Below, piece after piece: positions 12,100-25,212 of a stretch of DNA of 64,000 nucleotides (within the stretch, counting starts at the first letter, position 1; every line of letters begins with the position of its first letter). A model generated the notes under the pieces. The model did not search any database. It saw nothing but the letters and a program-made list of their open reading frames with translations, and was not told the DNA's origin. Made by a program: the position numbers and the translations under genes. Origin of the DNA: Macrophomina tecta (Eukaryota; Ascomycota; Dothideomycetes; Botryosphaeriales; Botryosphaeriaceae); contig JAKSGN010000020.1 in assembly GCA_024180945.1 (NCBI GenBank), forward strand, positions 1,178,001 to 1,242,000. Reading direction: 5' to 3'.

Positions 12100-14991
12100 T
12101 AATCCCTCACCATGAGAACGCCAACACACAAAGTTTGTGGCAAATTCTTGGCTTCTTTTTTTTCCCCCCCTTCGGACCCTGACGTTCCCGTTCATCTTCA
12201 CACTACTGCGCGACACCCAAGACAGGATTTGTTCTAGGTGACGATCTTCTCTTGGCAGCATGTTCTCTTTACCCATCGTTACTTTTTCTGGGAGGTGGTG
12301 GTCGCAAAGACGGCCTCCGTTGCACGGGGGGGATGTGCTGCGGCACGAGTCGTTTGCGATTCGCGACGGGATTTGCGACAAGCGGGACTCAAGAACGGGT
12401 CCGCTATAGCAAAGCAACAATGAGAACAGGGCGAAGGAGTTGGAGGGACTAGCCCGCATGTGGCTGAGGTTCCGCGTTCCTTGAGGCTGTGCGGTGATGA
12501 TGGGGATCCGCGTTACAGAAGATGCATATCGCATCTCGCCTATGCGGGCGGGAAGCGCATCGCGTTTGCACGCATGTAGGGGAAGGGATGGCAACGTGGA
12601 GTACGCAGAGGGAGCGGAAAGCAAGTGCACGTGTAATCTTCCATGGTTTTCCGAATTTCTTTTCTCTTTCCTGTGTCTTTTTCTTTTTTCTTTTTTTTGC
12701 GCCTCCTGTCACAGAGAGCTTATCTTCTCTCTTGGCGATTGCTTGGGAGTTGCGTATTTTATGGGGTAAGGTCTGGGACCGGGGATGGGGAAGGGGAAAG
12801 GATAATCATCTCGTCTTGTTTTTGGATCTTGGCGCAGGAAGGGGGTCGACAGGAAGGGACACCGGCTATTGTACAATGGTGGGGAGAGAAGGGATGGTGT
12901 GTGCGCTGCGTGGTGTGAAGGAGAGAGAGCAGTTGCATGTCTGGGGCCGCAAACAGGGAGAAAAGGTGGGAATGTGAAACTGCCGTGTGTTGTGGTGGCA
13001 TAACCATTTTCCCCTATTAGCATAGCGATGGCGTTCTCTTTGTTGCTTGCTTGTTTCGCTGTACATCCGATGCAATCGTCCACTGCACTGCACCGAGAGA
13101 GGAGAAGGAGAGACTAGACTTTTGCGTGAACTAATTGCTCTATTTCTTTTATTAGGCTGCCTAAAGGCTAGCGCTGTCGGGCTAACGGCGGTGACTGTTG
13201 GAGAACACGGGAGCCGTTTTCGCGGTCGATAAGACATGTGGCTTGATGCGCTGTTCGAATATGTCTGGTTGGGGTTTAGTTTCCTGTGACGGCGAAGGCA
13301 GTAGTGTGATTGAGAGAGGTGTAGGCGGTGTGCATCTTGGGGTCTGTCTCTCTGGCCTGGTGCGTGCGGGCAGCGGCAGTGCGTGATTTTGTGATCGGCT
13401 CGCCCGCTCGCTTCCGCAGTCCGTCTTGGGCCTGCTGATGCAATGCTGGAGGCAGCATGGGGGGTTTCTCGTGCCGGATGGCGAAAAAGCAACCGTCTAT
13501 ACGGGCGGCGAAGGGCTGGCTCTATGAAGGTGGGTCTGAGTATCACGCGGGGCGAGGGCAAGATTGAAGGCCGGCTGGCTGAGGCAAGAGAATTTCCGGG
13601 TCGAATTGGATAGATGGCGCGGGCGAAATGAGGGCGGAGAGATGCGAAGACGGCGGCGATGACCAGAGCTCGTGGATATCACTGTTCTTGCCAACTGGTC
13701 GAGGAAGTGTTTGTGGAGATGATGAGGCCACTGGGTGGAACAGGCGGGCAGTCACGCGGGCGCACGCTGCCGGTGGCCGCCAGCTGGCAGCGCGCGTGGC
13801 ACCGTCGGCGGCCGCGACTAACTCCCACGACACGAGGGCCGTCACTTGGCCGCGCTGGAGATTGGGCGGGGATGGTGAGACGTCGCGGATGGTGGGTAGC
13901 GCGTCTCAGGAGCTGGGCTGGGGGATGCGCGGCTCGCTTGCGCCACTTGGGAGGATGGGAAGTGCATGACGGCGGGCTGCTTCGTAGGGCAGAGCGGCCG
14001 AGGGCGAGGGAGAAGGCCTGTTATGCGCACTGAGACCGCGGCGCCGGGCCATCTGACGCGCTGCTGAGGCCTGACACTGACGCAGCATTCCCCGCGCCCG
14101 GCGCACCCAGGGGCCAGCGTCGCAGACTCGGCCGCCGTTGCTGCCGCTGCCGCTGTCGTCGATGCCGCGACCGCATGCATGCAGCAGGCAGTCTCGAGAA
14201 GGCATTGTTCGCGGTCCAGGGTATAAGGGCGGCCCGGGACCGCGTGCCTGCGACCACGACGACACCTTCGCTTCCCCTCCGCCTACTTCCTCCCCATCAC
14301 GCGCCCGGTGCCTCTTTTGTTTCTTCCGTTGCTCCTCGGTGGCTTGGACCCTGCAGCTGCTCGCCACTAGTAGTAATTGACGCGCTCACGACACGCACCC
14401 ACACGACCTCGCGGCCAGGCCACGCTATCCCCTCCGCAAGGGATTGTTGCACTCAGCATTCCGCGATAAATTTGCAAGACTGCCTCGGGGCTCGGGCAAC
14501 CGCCTGCCTTGCAGCTAGCGAGATAGCCACTCAAGCTCATACAATCCCGCACGCCTTATTTACCGGTCTCCCCTCGCCGCCGCCCACTGACCTCCCTCCC
14601 ACCGCCTCGACTACCGCTCCTCCACCACTCCAAAAGGGACGGCCATTCGCTTGGAACTGTCTCTTTCTCTGATTTTTTTTCTTTTTCTATTTTTGCTTAT
14701 TGTCGCCACGCGCTGCGCCGCCCGGAAGCAGCCATTTTTCAGCCTCTGCTGCAGGTCACCCGCTCCTCGGCCCGTCACGCCCTCACGCCACGACCCAATC
14801 CAGCACCACCCCAACGCCTGACCATCCTAATCCGGCCCCGATCTCGCCGTCTACCGCTTCATAACCCGCCCGTCGCGTACCCAGCCCGACGTCACTTCCA
14901 TCAATTCGGAGCCCTCGATCTCTCGATCTCCCTCCCTTGGACTTCATCCTCATCGCCCCTCTCCCGCAAGATCGGACCTCCAACCACCAAG
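12100..14991. other. Long intergenic region with no credible gene
   Basis: 2.9 kb holding the cch1 3' end and the leader of the next gene. It contains polypyrimidine runs (around 12155-12175, 12655-12700 and 14650-14700) and long GC-rich stretches, where overlapping frames on both strands lack any recognisable protein. No tRNA-like structure was seen. Confidence 0.55.
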
Positions 14992-15471
14992 ATGCCGCGC
15001 CACACCTTCCGCCTCCCCTCCCTCCATCGCCTCAACACCAAGGACTTGGCCGCCCCTCCCACCGCCATTACCACCTCGACTTCTTCCACCGGCAACTCGC
15101 ACGGCTACCAGCCCCTCACCACGCCGCCGCTCGCCGCCACCAACAGCCACCACCACCACAGTGACTCCACCACCCTGTCGCCGTCATCGACAACATCATC
15201 AGTCCCCGCCAGCTTCACCTCCAACAATTCTTCGTCCTCGAGCTCGTCATCTGGCTCGTCATCGTCGACATCCCGCATCCGCCACCTGCTCGCCCTGCGC
15301 CGCAAGCAGTCGCGCATCAACATCGAGCGCGAGATTGCAGACGAGCACGAGCGCTTCGGCGGCGGCTTCCTGAGCGTCATGGAACCGCGACCGGGCGTCG
15401 CCAGGGGCGATGGCGGTGCTGGGGGCGTGGTGATGGGTGGCATTTTCGAGGTGTTGGGGAGCGGACGTTAA
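14992..15471 (+). CDS. Small Ser/Thr-rich conserved-type hypothetical protein
   Basis: A single-exon 159-aa frame whose ATG sits in a good context (CCACCAAGATG). The first two thirds are low-complexity (Ser, Thr, His and Asn runs, including a long poly-Ser tract). The last ~65 residues look like the conserved part: a basic helix containing ALRRKQSRINIEREIADEHE, then a Gly-rich end with VVMGGIFEVL. This architecture is familiar from uncharacterised ascomycete proteins, but I cannot assign a function. Codon bias is strongly GC3, which supports coding. A long pyrimidine-rich leader precedes it. It stands isolated between two gene-poor stretches. Confidence 0.65.
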   Translation: MPRHTFRLPSLHRLNTKDLAAPPTAITTSTSSTGNSHGYQPLTTPPLAATNSHHHHSDSTTLSPSSTTSSVPASFTSNNSSSSSSSSGSSSSTSRIRHLLALRRKQSRINIEREIADEHERFGGGFLSVMEPRPGVARGDGGAGGVVMGGIFEVLGSGR

Positions 15472-18424
15472 AAGAACGAAGGAATTCGATTCGGGATAGA
15501 TTCGGGGGATTTTTCTTAGAACGGGTGTTTCACGGGGGGTTTTGCCTATCTACCATTCGAGTGAACGTCAGTCATGTGATGGGACGATGACCGACCACCT
15601 GCCGCTTCGTACGGAGATATCGCGCGAGACTTTTGACACGCAGCGACCTCTGGCGCAAGAGAAGCTACAGATGACGCAGTGCGCAACTTAGGAAAAGATA
15701 GATGGCGCACTCGACCACCAAGCAAAGCATACGATAATGAAGTACTGAACAAAGCTTTTTAGGAGATTTTGAAAAACAAGTCTTCCAACTACCTTTTTTT
15801 TTTCTTCTTCTTCTTTACACCTTATTCATTCGACCTTCTTACATTCGCTTCTACATCGAACTTTTTGTCTTTTCATTTTTCTTTTCTCGCAGGTCAGACC
15901 ACGTGTTTGTCTGTCTTGCTTTTCTTGAAATTTCTTGAACTTTTTTTTTTCGGCCCTCTGCCATCTTGCACGCACGCGCGGGTAACGTCGCAGGTGGCCA
16001 GTCTCTTGGACATGATGCTGATTTGGGAGGCTTGATGACTTGTGTGTAACATGGGGCTTTTAGGCGTTATTCTCCTCCGCGGATATTTGGAGTTGGTTCT
16101 TTTCATCATCTCTTTGTTGCCGATAACACTCACGAAAACGGCTCTCAAATCACTATTACATTCCTCACCGCGATGCTTGATCACCTTTTGCTACATTCCC
16201 CTTGTTTGACCTGCATTGAATTCTCCTGGTGATTCGACTTCCCAGAATAGTCTGGCTTTTGCGCGTGTTTTTGGGGCGTATGTGTACTTGCTCCGTTGCC
16301 TTTTGCGTCTCTTGAAGTGTTGAACTCTGCTTTCTACCACATTTCCGCCGGTGGCTGGCTGGTCCGTTCCGGCTTTTTCCTGTCCCCCTTGGTCTCTCGT
16401 TTTACTTCCAATGCTGGCTTCACACATTCCGTTTCTCAAACTACGAGCAAGACGAAAACGGCTTGTCCCGCGAGTTGGACAAGCACAGTCGCCACGTCCG
16501 TGCTTGCTTCAGTTTCTATACTTAATAGTAATACCAATTACTTCGGTCGTCTCTGCCGACTTCGCGATTCCCACTGGTAAAGAGGTGCCCGTGCTATCGT
16601 ATGTTTGGCACTGCTAGGATGACCTGCCAACAACGCGTGCGCCTGAAAAGTCTTGCTCCCCCGTCATGCATACACTTCGCTGTCAACTGCTCCACAAGCA
16701 CACATGCAGATAGGCGTTTCTATACTTAGTAATGCAAGCGCGTGCAAACTCAACCATGCCGCCTGACCTTCAGGAAAAAATAGTGCGCAATGTAAGACAC
16801 CGGCGATCACAGGCACAGCATACCGCTGACTGTGTATAGCCTCACTTGCTCATCCATGCCAACTGGCTATGCAGGGACAACACAGCCAGCGATGTTACCT
16901 GCGGACACGTATGCCCTGTAGACAACGAGAATGAGCAAGTAAAAAAAAAAAAAATAGACTTATACACATTCAGGGGAAAAAAAAAAAAAACTCATGCTCC
17001 TCTCGTCCCGGCATTCTCCCGAGATTGGCGGGTGATAAGGAGGAGGCAGGGGTGTGCGGTGCTTCATGCGGTCTATGCCTGCCAGGGCTGTGGTTAATTT
17101 ATGTGCCTTGTGCGTCCATGCTTCTTCCCTCTCCGACTCTCTTCTTTCGTGATAAGAATGGTCCCGAGCGAGGATTTAGGGTTATGCTTGTTTCCGATTG
17201 ATGCGATTGGCGGCGATAGCTCAATCGCGGCGTCGGCCGTATGCGCCATGAATGTGCGGGTGGACGTGCGTGCAGCTTGCGTGCTCGAGGGGGTTGCTGG
17301 GGACTGCCTTGCTGGAGTCTGGCTGGGCTTTTTGCTCGATGGGCCTGTCTCCCGAGGGGCTCTCGTTCTATCGGGCCGCGGCCGGGCCCAGGGCGGCGCG
17401 AGACGCGGGCGCGGATCGGGGCTGGACGGGCTGGAGGGAGAGGCTTCGGGAGATTGCCATGTCTTCTTCGTTCTGCGAAAAAAAAAAGAAAAAGAAAAGC
17501 AAAGGTCCTGATGGGCGGCTGCAAACATCATCGACGGTATATGACAGCACCAGACTGGAGAGCTGTGCTGGCTTCTTTTTTTTTGGTCTTTTTCGGAAGT
17601 GGTCCCCGAGCTGACGCATCACTCTTCCACGTAATGACGTTCGCACTCCCGGCTTCTTCACCACTGAAATCTACGGCCGCTCCTCTACCGGCCGTTAACA
17701 AGGCCTTTTCCCGTTGCCTCATGCGGCAGGCAGCCAGCGCGGAGTGGCTAAGGCAGTGTGCATGACCGGGCCTTGTGACAAGTGTGGCGCAGGCTTAAAG
17801 GGGGGGGGGGGGGCTTTTCGCGCAGGGTACGCTAGCCCCAGTGCGTACGCACACCTACGCCACCCGGACGCGCATGTGCTTATGCGGTGGATGGTCTGGG
17901 CTGGAGTGCCTGGACTGGACTGCGGAGCGGGGCGGGTAAGGTGGAGGTGACGGGCGTGAAACGAAACAGACTAGCATGGCTTGGGTTGGTCTGGGATGGT
18001 CGGCCTGGTTGTCGCGGGTGAGCAAAAGTCTGGACGCCGAGGTGGTGGTTGAAACGACGACTGGTGGTCTGGATGGGAGGAGGGAGCGTCGCTTTATGCG
18101 CCGATGTGGGTTGGTTCGACTGGTTTTTCGGTTCGTCCGAGGTGTCTATTGTCGGGATACAGCAATAATGCGCTTTAGCCTGGAGATATGGAATCTTCAA
18201 ATATGGTAAAAGGCGCACACTCTTTTCTGGTACTGGAAGCCTTGGAGAGCAGAAGCAAGGCTCGGGCACGTGGATGAGTATGGGCAGAAACATGCTGCGC
18301 TTGCGTGGGTATGAGGGTCTATTTCAGTATTTAGAGACAGCTTTTACACTCTCTAAATCAGGACAAACGGCGAGTTACAAGGGATATCAGCCGTTAGTCA
18401 GGTTTTTCCATCAGGCCTCTCCAT
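15472..18424. other. Gene-poor region
   Basis: About 2.95 kb with no supportable gene. It includes T-rich tracts (15780-15960), A14-type runs near 16940 and 16978, and a 14-base G run at 17800-17813. Short open frames on both strands have no protein-like composition. Regulatory RNA or long UTRs cannot be excluded. Confidence 0.5.
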
Positions 18425-18546
18425 GTGCACAGGACAGATCAATGCCACAGACATTTTATGATAGCCTCCAGCCTTCAAAGCTCGTACACGGCACTCATGG
18501 ACAGAGTGTACTCGTTGTGTCACCTCGGAGTCGGAAATAAGACCAG
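18425..18546 (+). other. Coding-like segment in another frame, upstream of the deaminase gene
   Basis: Reading from 18425, a frame gives a protein-like stretch containing SSYTALMDRVYSLCHLGVGN. This would suit the N-terminus of the downstream protein but is out of phase with it. The frame in phase with the deaminase has TAA at 18538-18540. I could not find splice sites that join the two. Either a frameshift or small indel has broken the 5' end, or a first exon is mis-seen. Confidence 0.35.
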
Positions 18547-18633
18547 GTGTGGAAAGCGGGGTTCTCCAACGACCACGCCGCTCAACGTCTCCTTGTTGGG
18601 TTGCCCGACAAGAGATTTCTCGCAGTGAAAAAC

Positions 18634-20790
18634 ATGGCCCTTGATGGTCTAGTCGAGGATATTCTGCTTTTACATGAGCTTGACGAGCACCCTGAGCAGC
18701 CGCGGAACAATGACTTCCCTGATGGCTTCGGAAACGATAATGACGGGCGGGTTCTCAAACTGGGACACGAAAAAAGCATTGTCTCCGCGCTATCTTTTTT
18801 GTCCTCTCATACAGATGACCGCGCAAAAGTATCCGCGCTGTGCGTGCAAGAGCTGCCCGAAGGGGCAGGCCTTGTGCTCTTCGTTGCTGTGAACGACGGG
18901 GACTGTGCACGGCTAAGGAGCGGTTTGGAGGCCATGTGCTCGATACCCATGGATGAAGCACGCTCTGGTCCGTATCATTGCCTTGGCGCTGGATTTCAAC
19001 GCTGACGGTTGTTCCCCTCTCTAGCCTTCCCGACGGCAGAAAACGAGACTAGATTGCTCCGCGAAAGCATACAGTTCAACAGAGAACGCCTCCTTTGTCG
19101 GATACGGTCGCGACACGCCATTTCAGGAAAGAGAAACAAGACAAACCGGAAATCCATCCTTGGATCTCTCGATGACATGATAGAGCGGGCACGTGTTTCT
19201 GGGCCACTGTCAAAGAACACGCTCCAGTCGTTGCGCAGCACGCGCGGAAACCTCAAGCAGGCCTTTGACGGCTTGGAGGCTCTGGAAGTGGCTCAGGCAA
19301 GGTCAAAAGAAGCTGATTACTTCCTTCAACAAATCGTGTTAGCTGTCTGCGATCTGCTCTCTGTTGGCAATATCGAGCAAGTGGTGGACACCGTCCCTGA
19401 CAATGATCCATTTTTTGCTAAAGAGAGGAAGCTGTATCTCATAGATACAGTCCATAAACTATCCCAATATGTCAGATTTGGTCCTTTGTTATTGGCTTTT
19501 GCTCGGAAATACCCAGTGTTCCGCCACCTGATGGTTCGAACGGTTTCGATACGGCCCAAGCAACCCCTGCTTCGGTTGAACCAGCACAGGGTCTCTCAGG
19601 CGGGGTTCTTATACCAGTGTGTCCACAGAATCAGTCATACGGAGAACGACGCCGCAAACATCCGCAACCAGTTAGGCGGCGATCTCAAGGCGGCCGCATC
19701 CCGAGTCTTGCGGAAGGCAAAGAATCAAGGCAGGATTCACGCCGAGATCCAGCTAGTCATGTTTTTCGAGCGAGAGCCACAAGCCGTCTCCCCTCCTCGC
19801 GTCATTTGCGCGAGCAAGAACGCTTGCTATCTCTGCAACCTGTTCCTTGCCACCCATGGCCGATTCTATACGCCGCGGACGCATGGAAAATTGTACTGTC
19901 AGTGGCTCTTGCCAGATCTCAGTGCTTCGTGCCTGCCGGAGCAATCACGCACCAGGATGGAGGAAGTCTACAGACAATTTCAGCGGCGTGTTGAGGAACA
20001 GACCAGATTGTCTTTGGTCGGCTGCAGAGTATTCCACAGATTTCCCAACGAGAGCAGGATATTCAGCGTCCGATCACTGTCTGCGACGGAGGCTTCCGCC
20101 GTAAGCAGCAGCACTATCTTGGATCCAAGCGGGAATGGTATTGCTCTGACCAACAAGGCACGTCGTGACAGCGCTTTTGCTGCCGTTTCATCGCCTCCAA
20201 GGGATGATGGCAGTGACGGTGGCGACAAAGCTCACGAAACCGAGGCTCCAAGACCCAGTGCTCCCGCAGAAGAAGGCGTCTTGTCTGTAAGAGAGTCAGA
20301 CGATCTGTCAACCAACCAAACGAACGGGGACGTGGAACCTCAGTTATTGGACGCTTCGATTCCGCGATCCCTCTCTCCATCTACAGGGGGGTCTCTCCTA
20401 CCTGCTGCTTCAGCGGGGGAAGTGATAGACCTCGCACCTGGTGAAGAGACTTGCATTTCGCTGCTACCAGACTGCGTCCCGATAAGGTTTCACACCAGCC
20501 GTATCCACACGGAGGTCAATTACCACGTGGCTTCCTCTATCTGCTCCACGCAGTCACTTCTGCCGCCCGGGGCTTTGAGGCTAACCGTCACTTGGCTGGA
20601 TGCAAGTGAAATGAAGGAAGAGACCTGTCTCCCACAAGTGATCGACCTCAGATCCGACTGGGGCTGTGACGAAGTTTCCAAGCTCGCCCTAAAATCAGAC
20701 GGTCTTTTCCTCAAGAACGGCAGAGAGATGATAAATCTCAGACCGAGCACTGGCGAAAGCGCTCATAGCTCCGGGATTAACGAAGCATGA
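18634..20790 (+). CDS. OTT_1508-like deaminase-fold protein
   Basis: Two exons, 18634-18967 and 19025-20790 (intron with GTCCGT donor and a GCTGAC branch), give 699 aa from the first in-frame ATG. The frame continues upstream to about 18547 without an ATG, so the true N-terminus may be longer or damaged. The deaminase signature is clear: an HAE motif (H350, E352, in GRIHAEIQL) and a CxxC zinc pair (C379, C382, in ACYLCNLFL), followed by a conserved HGKLYCQWLLPD-type block. The C-terminal ~270 residues are Ser/acidic-rich, then a compact tail. Known of the family: fungal expansions of cytidine-deaminase-fold domains (OTT_1508), biological role largely undefined, suspected in nucleic-acid editing or conflict. 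It has no evident functional partner nearby. Confidence 0.8.
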
Positions 20791-21297
20791 TCCCGGTGAT
20801 GACCGGACAAGTGGATTGGGGCTTGTATGTATCAATACCGAAAGACACTGTTCTAACCAACAACGCACATCCGCACGAGAGCTGGGTTCTGAGCGCCGAC
20901 TCTTGTCAATGGTGTTCTGGAGGAGAAAGCGGGGCTGGTCTTGGCTCTCGCGCAGCATTCACCCGATAGGATGCAAGACGCCAGCCCACCGGAGAAACTG
21001 CTGCACGGCATCGTCGAGCCTTGAGTCCGCCACGTCGCGCAGTGGTATCATCTGAATGCGGGGCATCGTCGAGGGACTTGCCCTTCTATACATGCCCACC
21101 TTCAAACTCTCTTTCCGAGAGGTGCTCGGCGGAACCAGCGCCATAGACCACTGTGCTATAGAGATACTCGTGGACGTTTCGCGTCCTAATTGGTCCTCCG
21201 AATCGCTTCCTTTCCCATTCGGGAAGTCGAGCTCACCACACCCTCATCCATCCAAGCCCATTTGCTCGGAACTCAGCCCTCCCACCAGCCCGCCACC
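20791..21297. promoter_or_regulatory. Intergenic and promoter of the GH31 gene
   Basis: About 0.5 kb between the end of the deaminase gene and the GH31 start. No credible gene is present. The GH31 ATG has a near-ideal fungal context, CGCCACCATG. Confidence 0.5.
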
Positions 21298-23357
21298 ATG
21301 TTCTCCCAAGACGGCCACCGCCTCATCTACCGCTACGACGCCGAAACGCTCTGGATCGAGCCCTGGGGCCCCAACGCCGTCCGCGTCCGCGCCACCAAAT
21401 GCTCGCACATGCCGGCCGACGACTGGGCCCTCGACATCACGCCGCCCGCCCTCGCCGCCGCTCCGACAATCGCCCTCCCCCGCGCCGGGAGCGGCAGCGC
21501 CAACGCCACCCTCACCAACGGCGCCATCCGCGCGACGCTCACGCCCCGCGGCAAACTCACCCTGCACAACGCCCACACCCAGGCCCTCCTCGTCGCCGAA
21601 TACACGCGCAACCGGCTCGACGTGACGGACCCGCAGTGCAGCGCGCTCGAGATCGCGGCGCGCGACTTCGCGCCCATCCCCGGCAGCGACGCGTACGCGC
21701 TGACGGCGCGGTTCGAGGGCGTCGCGCGCGGCGAGAAGCTGTACGGCATGGGCCAGTACCAGCACGGGCTGCTCGACCTCGCCGGCGCCGACGTCGAGCT
21801 CGCCCAGCGCAACTCGCAGGCCAGCGTGCCGTTTCTGGTCAGCAGCCGCGGGTACGGGCTGCTGTGGAACAATCCGGGCGTGGGCCGGGCCGTGCTGGGC
21901 AAGAACGTGCGCAGCTTCGAGGCCGCGGCGACGCGCGCGCTGGACTACTGGGTTGTTGCGGGCGAGGGCGCGGGCCCGAAGGCGATCGAGCGCGCGTATG
22001 TGGGCGTGACGGGCAAGGCGCCGATGATGCCCGAGTACGGGCTGGGGTTCTGGCAGTGCAAGCTGCGGTACCAGACGCAGGAGGAGCTGCTGGGCGTGGC
22101 GCGGGAGTACCGGAGGCGGGGGCTGCCGATTGATGTGATTGTGGTCGACTTCTTCCACTGGCCGAGGCAGGGCGAGTGGAGGTTCGATCCGGTCTTTTGG
22201 CCGGATCCGGATGCGATGGTAAGGGAGTTGAAGGAGCTGCGCATTGAGCTGATGGTGTCCATCTGGCCGACGGTCGACAAGCGGTCGGAGAACTACGAGG
22301 AGATGGTCGAGCATGGCTACCTCATCCGAACGGATCGCGGGATCCGGACGGCCATGGACTTCCAGGGCGATACCGTCCATGCCGACTTCACCAATCCCGG
22401 GGCGCGCGAATACGTCTGGAAGCTGGTCAAGAAGAACTACTGGGACAAGGGCATCCGCATCTTCTGGTGCGACGAGGCGGAGCGTAAGTTACGTCCTGTA
22501 CCCCCCCCGACACCTCAGCTCACCCCGCAGCCGAATACACCGTCTACGACTTCGACAACTACCGCTACCACGCCGGGCCCAACCTGCAGATCGGCAACCT
22601 CTACCCGCTGCACTACGCCGCCGCCTTCCACGCCGGCCAACACGCTGCCGGCCAAACGCACATTGTCAACCTGCTCCGCTGCGCGTGGGCATCGTCCCAA
22701 AAATACGGCGCCCTTGTCTGGAGCGGCGACATCGCCTCGTCCTGGCCGTCACTGCGCGCGCAGCTGGCCGCCGGCCTGAACATGGGCCTCGCCGGCATCC
22801 CGTGGTGGACGACCGACATCGGCGGCTTCCACGGCGGCGATCCGCGCGACGCCGCCTTCAGGGAGCTGTTCGTGCGGTGGTTCCAGTGGGGCGCCTTCTG
22901 TCCCGTCATGCGGCTGCACGGGGACCGCGAGCCGCGGCAGCCGAGGCTGGGCGAAGGCGGCGGGAGCGGGTGCAGGAGCGGTGCGCCGAACGAGGTGTGG
23001 TCGTATGGCGAGGAGGTCTATGCCATTTGCGAGAGGTACTTGCGGGTGCGCGAGGGGCTGAGGGCCTATACGCGCGAGGTCATGCGGGAAGCGCATGAGG
23101 AGGGCGATCCGGTCATGAGGACGCTGTTTTATGAGTTCCCGGACGATGCCAGCGCGTGGGAGGTGGAGGACGAGTACTTGTTCGGGCCGAAGTACCTGGT
23201 GGCGCCGGTGCTATATCCCGGCATCAAGACACGGAAGGTGTACTTCCCCAAGGGAGCGACCTGGAAAGCGTTCGAGGGGAATGCGAAGTACGAAGGAGGA
23301 ACTACGGCGGAAGTGGACACGCCGATTGAGTCTATCCCGGTGTTCGTCAGGGAATAG
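21298..23357 (+). CDS. Glycoside hydrolase family 31 (alpha-xylosidase/alpha-glucosidase type)
   Basis: Two exons, 21298-22483 and 22531-23357, give 670 aa. An N-terminal beta-sandwich (about 1-230) leads into the GH31 barrel. The probable nucleophile is D392 in IFWCDEAEPEY and the probable acid/base is D462 in WSGDIASSW; both blocks are typical of GH31. The PWWTTDIGGFHGG block is also characteristic. The layout resembles YicI-like alpha-xylosidases rather than secreted alpha-glucosidases, but substrate cannot be read from sequence. No signal peptide is seen, so an intracellular role, such as trimming xyloglucan or malto-oligosaccharides, is inferred. It is about 100 residues shorter than the ~770 aa of E. 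coli YicI. Exon 1 has extreme GC3 bias. An upstream in-frame GTG at 21190 is not needed. Confidence 0.92.
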
Positions 23358-25212
23358 CCAGAAAAAGACGGCTCTACTGACCACAGCCTGAGCAACCGCG
23401 ACGGAAACCAAGGCTTCGTCTTTGGGTGAAATGTTCGGAGGAGATAGACCAGCCTTTAAAATGTGTATGGGGCAACAAAAAACAAACACGAATCAAAGTC
23501 ATTCGTGACCAAAGGCTGGAAAATGAAAGGAGTATGTGCAATTATCCTTATCGCAGACGAATCGCAGGTCCTAGTAAGAGAAGTTGGTGAAGATACGTTG
23601 TTGGAATCGCTAGTGCTAAGTAAGTTCAAGCAGCGGTCTCTTGACTGCTGTTTTGGGGTTGAGTGGATGGCAGGGCTAATCGCAATCGAGAACTCAGTCA
23701 GCTTATTGATTCTGCAATTGAGCGTGACTGTGACATTATCGACACCGGCCTTATCCCAATTCTTTTCAAGGCTGACCAACACACAGTTTCACTTTCCTCT
23801 CAGGTTTATGAGAAAAGCTGCGGGGAACACCGCAGCGGAAGATCCTCCAATGAAGTCCGAGGCACGCACACGCGGAAAAGAATCCGCCACAATTCAATCC
23901 GCCTTGTCTAGGATCAGGCTCATCAGAGCATGGATTCTGCGTCCGTTTGATGGACGGTATTGGTGGAATGCCATGCTGCGCAGAATTCTAAACGATTTGA
24001 GCTTACAATAGGCGAATGCGGATGCTTATGGGCGCGCAGGCGCAGATGCATGTCGTCATGCCCACCCGGACAGGGAACCATGACCGGGGTGCGGGCGCGC
24101 GGCTGGGGATGCTTGCGGTGCGAGCCCGCGAGGAGACACTGTGCGTGCCGGCAGTCTCTGCTACAATCCACGGTCGTCTTGTCGCAAAGCGTAGCCGACC
24201 GACTGACGAGGAGCTGATTATCGGTCTTTCGCGTGTGCATCAAGTCGGGGGTCTGTGCCGGCGCCTGTGGAGGTCGTGTCGAAGCTTTTGGCTTGAGCGC
24301 CAAGTGGCGGCGCATCCGCGGAGCCCACGGCTTGGTGGGGCTTGTCCGAGGGAGCGAGTCTTGGGCGCTGCAAGCCTCAAGCGCCTCCGTAGCGTCCACT
24401 GGCCAGGGCTCTCTCGTCAGACACGGCGCTCCTATTGCCGGCGTCTTGCGGTCGCACAGAACCAGAAGCTAGCGTGTGCAGGTACGTGAGAAACCCGGTT
24501 GAAAAGTAATCTCACAGTGTTGGAGAGCAGGGCCTACGACTGATTGGCGCAGATTCACAGAGGTGCAAGTCCGGCTCGGGGGCCGCGGCGGGGGTTGCAT
24601 GGCGATTTGGGTTCGTTCGCCGGAGCACCAGCAAGGCGTGCCTAGGGTGTCAGATGCCGGCGTGCAGTGTGCCGCTGGAACTTTCCATCAGTGTAGGAGC
24701 ATCTCCCACACGAGCTGAAAGCGCTTGCTTTCTTCCTGACGCGTCGCCCTGCACTTTCCATCCCCCACCACTGCGCCTCCGGGATTGGGCCTGGTGGGAT
24801 TACGGCATAAGCCACGGCGGTGCCCAGTCTTGCCAACGTCCAAGAAGATACCAAGCGTGTCTTAGCTACGCCGCCCGCACCTCTTGTTTCCCCAGATTGC
24901 GCTCAAGCCAATGGTGCGGGGAAAAGCAAGGATGGAAACGGGCCCAGGACCAACCGGCGCTCCTCGAGTGGAACCAGCGGATCCCGCAGTCGATAACCGA
25001 CCCCGGTCTCACGTCGGAGTGTGAACCGTTTCGGGTGACGGCGCTGACAGATAGCGGCTGCGATTGTTCGTCTTGTTCCGGGCACCCGTTCGTCGTGCTG
25101 CGCTGTGAAGTGATAAAGGAGACGGCGGGACCCTGGCGTCCGCGCTCACGGCGCTCTCCTGATCTTGTTGTCGAGTGCCTGCAGCTCTACCTGAACCCAC
25201 GTGCCATCCAAG
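23358..25212. other. Intergenic region upstream of the FNT transporter gene
   Basis: 1.85 kb with no gene I can support. Open frames around 23463-24011, 24016-24489 and 24654-25478 have unlikely composition, and the last runs into the transporter start in a different frame. The region should include the transporter promoter. Confidence 0.45.

Noticed and set aside
17800..17813. Run of 14 G
   Set aside because: A simple homopolymer, possibly error-prone in sequencing; no associated feature.
21244..22380. Long minus-strand open frame opposite the GH31 gene
   Set aside because: It is the antisense shadow of extreme GC3 coding sequence; the GH31 frame has clear catalytic motifs.
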